NCBI RefSeq assembly: GCF_947504105.1
Contig: NZ_CANNGP010000028.1
Location: forward strand, 1 to 64,000
Direction of reading: 5' to 3'
DNA length: 64,000 nt
DNA from: an uncultured Tateyamaria sp.
GTDB lineage: Bacteria > Pseudomonadota > Alphaproteobacteria > Rhodobacterales > Rhodobacteraceae
The notes below the pieces were generated by a model. It was not told the origin of the DNA. It did no database searches and saw nothing but the letters and a program-made list of their open reading frames with translations. The position numbers and the translations under genes were made by a program. Of the stretch, positions 63,344-64,000 are shown piece after piece; within the stretch, counting starts at the first letter, position 1; each line of letters opens with the position of its first letter.

Positions 63344-64000
63344 TCAGTTGGTGACGGCGTAAGCGTCCGTGAACCCTTCATCCTTGATGGCGGTCAGCAA
63401 CTGGCTGCGCTCGGATGTCGTGCCTGCAGGGCCGACAACGACGCGCCAGAATGGCTTACCGTCGCGTTCAAAGGTTTTCACGGTTGGAATGACACCTGCG
63501 TTGCGCATTTGCGTGGCGGTCCGTTCGGCATTGGCTTGAACCGAGAAGATGCCGATCTGGATGAACGGCTTGTCCAGTTTCGAAGCGGTGGGCCGTGTGG
63601 TTGCCGCGACAGGTATGGCGGTGGGTTTCGCGGCGGGCTGGATGCCCTGTGCGGCTTGCGGTGCAGTCGGTGCGGCATCGGTCTGCGCAGGTGCCTCGAG
63701 AACGGCGGCTGCGCTTTCGATCGGATCAAGCGTTGTTTCCGTGACGTCCGCCGGGGCGGCAACAGCGGCGGCGGCGTCCGTCAGTTCCGGCTCGACAGCG
63801 ACTTCTTCTTTGCGCAGGGCCGTCACGTTCAGTTGCGATGGCGCACCGGCCAGCATGCTGAGTGCGTCGGCCGCGTCCGAACTGATTTGCAGGCGTGGGC
63901 CCGGAATGTCGCGTTCCCGGCGGAACAGTGCGCCAACGACGAACTTGTCATTTTCCGTGTTGCGAATAATGACGCGCTCCGGTTCGGTAACATCGGGGTG
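63344..64000 (-). CDS. SPOR-domain protein (5' end outside window)
   Basis: The open frame continues to the right edge, so only the last 218 residues are seen. Before the C-terminus lies an Ala/Pro/Glu-rich linker. The SPOR domain (about the last 78 residues) has FIQIGIFSVQANAERTATQM, RNAGVIPTVKTFERDG, PFWRVVVGPAGTTSERSQLL, and ends DAYAVTN. SPOR domains bind denuded glycan strands at the septum. The N-terminal visible part, PERVIIRNTENDKFVVGALF, is unrecognised. Together with dacA it points to a cell-wall function. Confidence 0.88.
   Translation of the reverse strand, partial: HPDVTEPERVIIRNTENDKFVVGALFRRERDIPGPRLQISSDAADALSMLAGAPSQLNVTALRKEEVAVEPELTDAAAAVAAPADVTETTLDPIESAAAVLEAPAQTDAAPTAPQAAQGIQPAAKPTAIPVAATTRPTASKLDKPFIQIGIFSVQANAERTATQMRNAGVIPTVKTFERDGKPFWRVVVGPAGTTSERSQLLTAIKDEGFTDAYAVTN

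Overview
The window is 64 kb of chromosomal DNA from an alphaproteobacterium, most likely the Roseobacter group of Rhodobacteraceae. This rests on gene content and style, not on a database search. Supporting traits are a SAM-II riboswitch before metZ, a FolE2-type GTP cyclohydrolase, GlyRS as separate GlyQ/GlyS subunits with a gltS-like gene between them, an RTX/Hint secreted protein, many ATGA or GTGA start/stop overlaps, and GC-rich dispersed repeats just after stop codons. The DNA is GC-rich with few gaps. No phage, insertion sequence, CRISPR array or plasmid function was seen.

Layout. 1-5100: the end of ftsY, a DMT transporter, yciB, then three minus-strand genes (Popeye-like membrane protein, GST, alpha/beta hydrolase). 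5190-11400: a promoter, SAM-II riboswitch and terminator before metZ, then folE2, a DUF1127 protein, trkH and a ThDP-dependent decarboxylase. 11400-13620: a small secreted protein with an apparent frameshift, and a peptidoglycan-binding protein whose trypsin-like domain has lost its catalytic residues. 13790-25680: glyQ, a small membrane protein, gltS and glyS; then a PPDK-like enzyme, a SleB-type hydrolase and folB-folP-glmM. 25740-28070: a DMT transporter, ABM monooxygenase and NIPSNAP operon divergent from an ArsR-type regulator.

28500-36650 is the most coherent functional unit: a TPP riboswitch followed by eleven tightly packed thiamine genes (thiD, thiO, thiS, thiG, thiE, a thiF-rhodanese gene, thiY, tenA, thiZ, a second TenA of the Cys-less class, thiX). 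It combines thiazole synthesis, uptake of a pyrimidine precursor, salvage of degraded thiamine and final coupling. thiC is not in this cluster.

36770-46700: ilvC divergent from two overlapping Lrp/AsnC regulators with a perfect inverted repeat between them; a frameshifted class V aminotransferase; a UbiH-type monooxygenase; a pyrimidine 5'-nucleotidase; a GntR regulator; a glycosyltransferase with an N-terminal MshEN (c-di-GMP-binding type) domain; carA and yqeY. 46900-56580: DUF2244, two paralogous peptidoglycan-binding secreted proteins about 7 kb apart, ctaD, the RTX/PA14/Hint protein, lipB and a FrnE-like DsbA protein. 56640-64000: tRNA-Leu(GAG), a YihY-like protein, an AEC transporter, then the minus-strand run SPOR protein (partial), dacA, tmk, holB, tatD and an MBL-fold hydrolase.

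The less ordinary signals are three families of short GC-rich elements, each present twice and each placed at gene 3' ends; two single-base frameshifts; the Popeye-like protein; the MshEN-glycosyltransferase fusion; and the two-TenA thiamine operon.
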